Assembly: GCA_020152595.1 (NCBI GenBank)
Contig: JAIGNY010001203.1
Span: 657,501-721,500, forward strand
Reading direction: 5' to 3'
DNA: 64,000 nt
Source: Chiridota heheva
Lineage: Eukaryota; Echinodermata; Holothuroidea; Apodida; Chiridotidae
The notes under the pieces were generated by a model. It was given only the letters and a program-made list of their open reading frames with translations, was not told the origin of the DNA and made no database searches. Positions within the stretch are counted from its first letter, which is position 1. Every line of letters starts with the position of its first letter. The position numbers and the translations under genes are program-made. Positions 63,150 to 64,000 of the stretch are shown here, one piece after another.

Positions 63150-63980
63150 AATCCTCGTTTATAAGAGTTTAATGGGTTTATTGGGAGTTTAGCCCCTAAA
63201 AAATCCGTAGCCCCCCTCCCTCCACCAAGTTTTGTCAAAGCCAGAAATATGATTAATGAAATGTGAAATGTACCATAGAAAACCAATATTGACATTTCTT
63301 AATCGTATCGACTGAATTATCGTTCATTTTTGACAAAGCCTTTTCCATTTTGCACCAAAATTCCTCAATTTTGGACCAAACATCTTTTAATTTTGGCAAA
63401 AAAACTTTAATTGTGGTCAAATATTTTCCTGGTTATACAAGCGGATAGTTTGCACATAGGTAACTACAGTACTAATTGGCAGATTGGGAAATCTCATTGA
63501 ATTTTCAGAAAATCTTCATATTTTTTGTTCATATTTCGTGAAATTTTCGTAAAATTTTGTGAAATATCCTTCACTTTTCGTAAAATTTCCTTCATTTTTG
63601 TTAAATTTTCACCAATTTCCGAGAATTCAACGTCAATTACAAGAATTTTTTCTTCAATTTCCAAGAAATTACCGCCAATTTCAGAAAAGTTTCAGGAAAT
63701 GTTGCTAAAATTTAACAAAATGTCCTACTCTCAACCTCCTATGTCTCTGTCTTGGCCCCATAATCGGAAACCTGTGTCGGACCCTGAATCAATTACAAGA
63801 ATTTTTCTTCAATTTCAAGAAATTACCGCCAATTTCAGAAAAGTTTCAGGAAATGTTGCTAAAATCTAACAAAATGTCCTACTCTCAACCTCCTATGTCT
63901 CTGTCTTGGCCCCATAATCGGAAACCGGTGTCGGACCCTGAATAATCCCCCAAAATTGAAACGACGTGGCTATACGTAAG
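63150..63980. mobile_element. Related second element copy, probably incomplete
   Basis: The interior of the 852-bp element recurs here: CCTAAAAA...CCATAGAAAACC...TTTTTGAC...TTTTCCA...CTCAATTTTGGACCAAA, and later ACCTGTGTCGG. A clear terminal inverted repeat was not identified, and the copy nears the window end. Confidence 0.5.
63634..63943. repeat. Two-copy tandem duplication, period about 155 bp
   Basis: CAATTACAAGAATTTTT...GAAATTACCGCCAATTTC...CCTGTGTCGGACCCTGAAT occurs twice with only a few differences, at 63634 and 63790. High identity suggests a recent duplication. Confidence 0.9.
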
Positions 63981-64000
63981 GCAGTTATTAAAGTGCCTTG

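Overview
This window looks like nuclear DNA from a marine invertebrate, most plausibly an echinoderm or another non-vertebrate deuterostome. That is an inference from an AT-rich background, abundant short palindromes built on AGGCCT, spliced genes with GT-AG introns, and a mix of Kolobok-like, hAT-like, Ty3/gypsy and L2/CR1-like mobile elements. Nothing looks prokaryotic. I cannot name the species.

Only two host genes can be supported, and they lie head to head. FDX1 (adrenodoxin, a mitochondrial [2Fe-2S] ferredoxin) is on the minus strand in four coding exons between 50815 and 34578. The exons join in phase to 226 codons plus a stop. RSPH3 (radial spoke head protein 3 of the ciliary axoneme) is on the plus strand in seven coding exons from 51697 to 59311. 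These join in phase to 391 codons plus a stop. The two start codons are about 880 bp apart, and the CpG-richer interval between them contains an RFX X-box match, an ETS-type core and a CRE-like half site.

Positions 1-30,900 form a transposon graveyard. The most interesting family is a transposase with a 'DGTW' catalytic motif (Mutator-like transposase domain). One copy (27833-30862) has terminal inverted repeats and TTAA at both ends, which points to Kolobok. There are three long broken copies (2781-7286, about 11610-12903, 28436-30219) and one fragment (about 21370-21690). A broken Ty3/gypsy element (8100-11590) abuts the second copy. An L2/CR1-like LINE with endonuclease and reverse transcriptase occupies about 15600-19290. 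RNase H-type LINE tails, a second gypsy fragment and a hAT fragment also occur.

The strongest unusual signal is that several minisatellites begin inside transposon coding DNA. In Kolobok copy 1 a 21-bp array, a roughly 2-kb 29-bp array and a 100-bp array all interrupt one transposase reading frame, with recognisable transposase on both sides. A 20-bp array starts inside the transposase fragment near 21.7 kb. A 63-bp, frame-preserving array near 23.4-23.9 kb repeats reverse transcriptase motif A.

Positions 31,000-64,000 hold the two genes, their large introns and flanks. FDX1 intron 1 (about 10.9 kb) carries a LINE tail, two hAT-like non-autonomous elements and an alternating A-B repeat array whose units are interrupted by insertions. 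A third hAT-like element with a perfect 8-bp target duplication (62156-63007) lies downstream of RSPH3. RSPH3 introns carry two LINE fragments.
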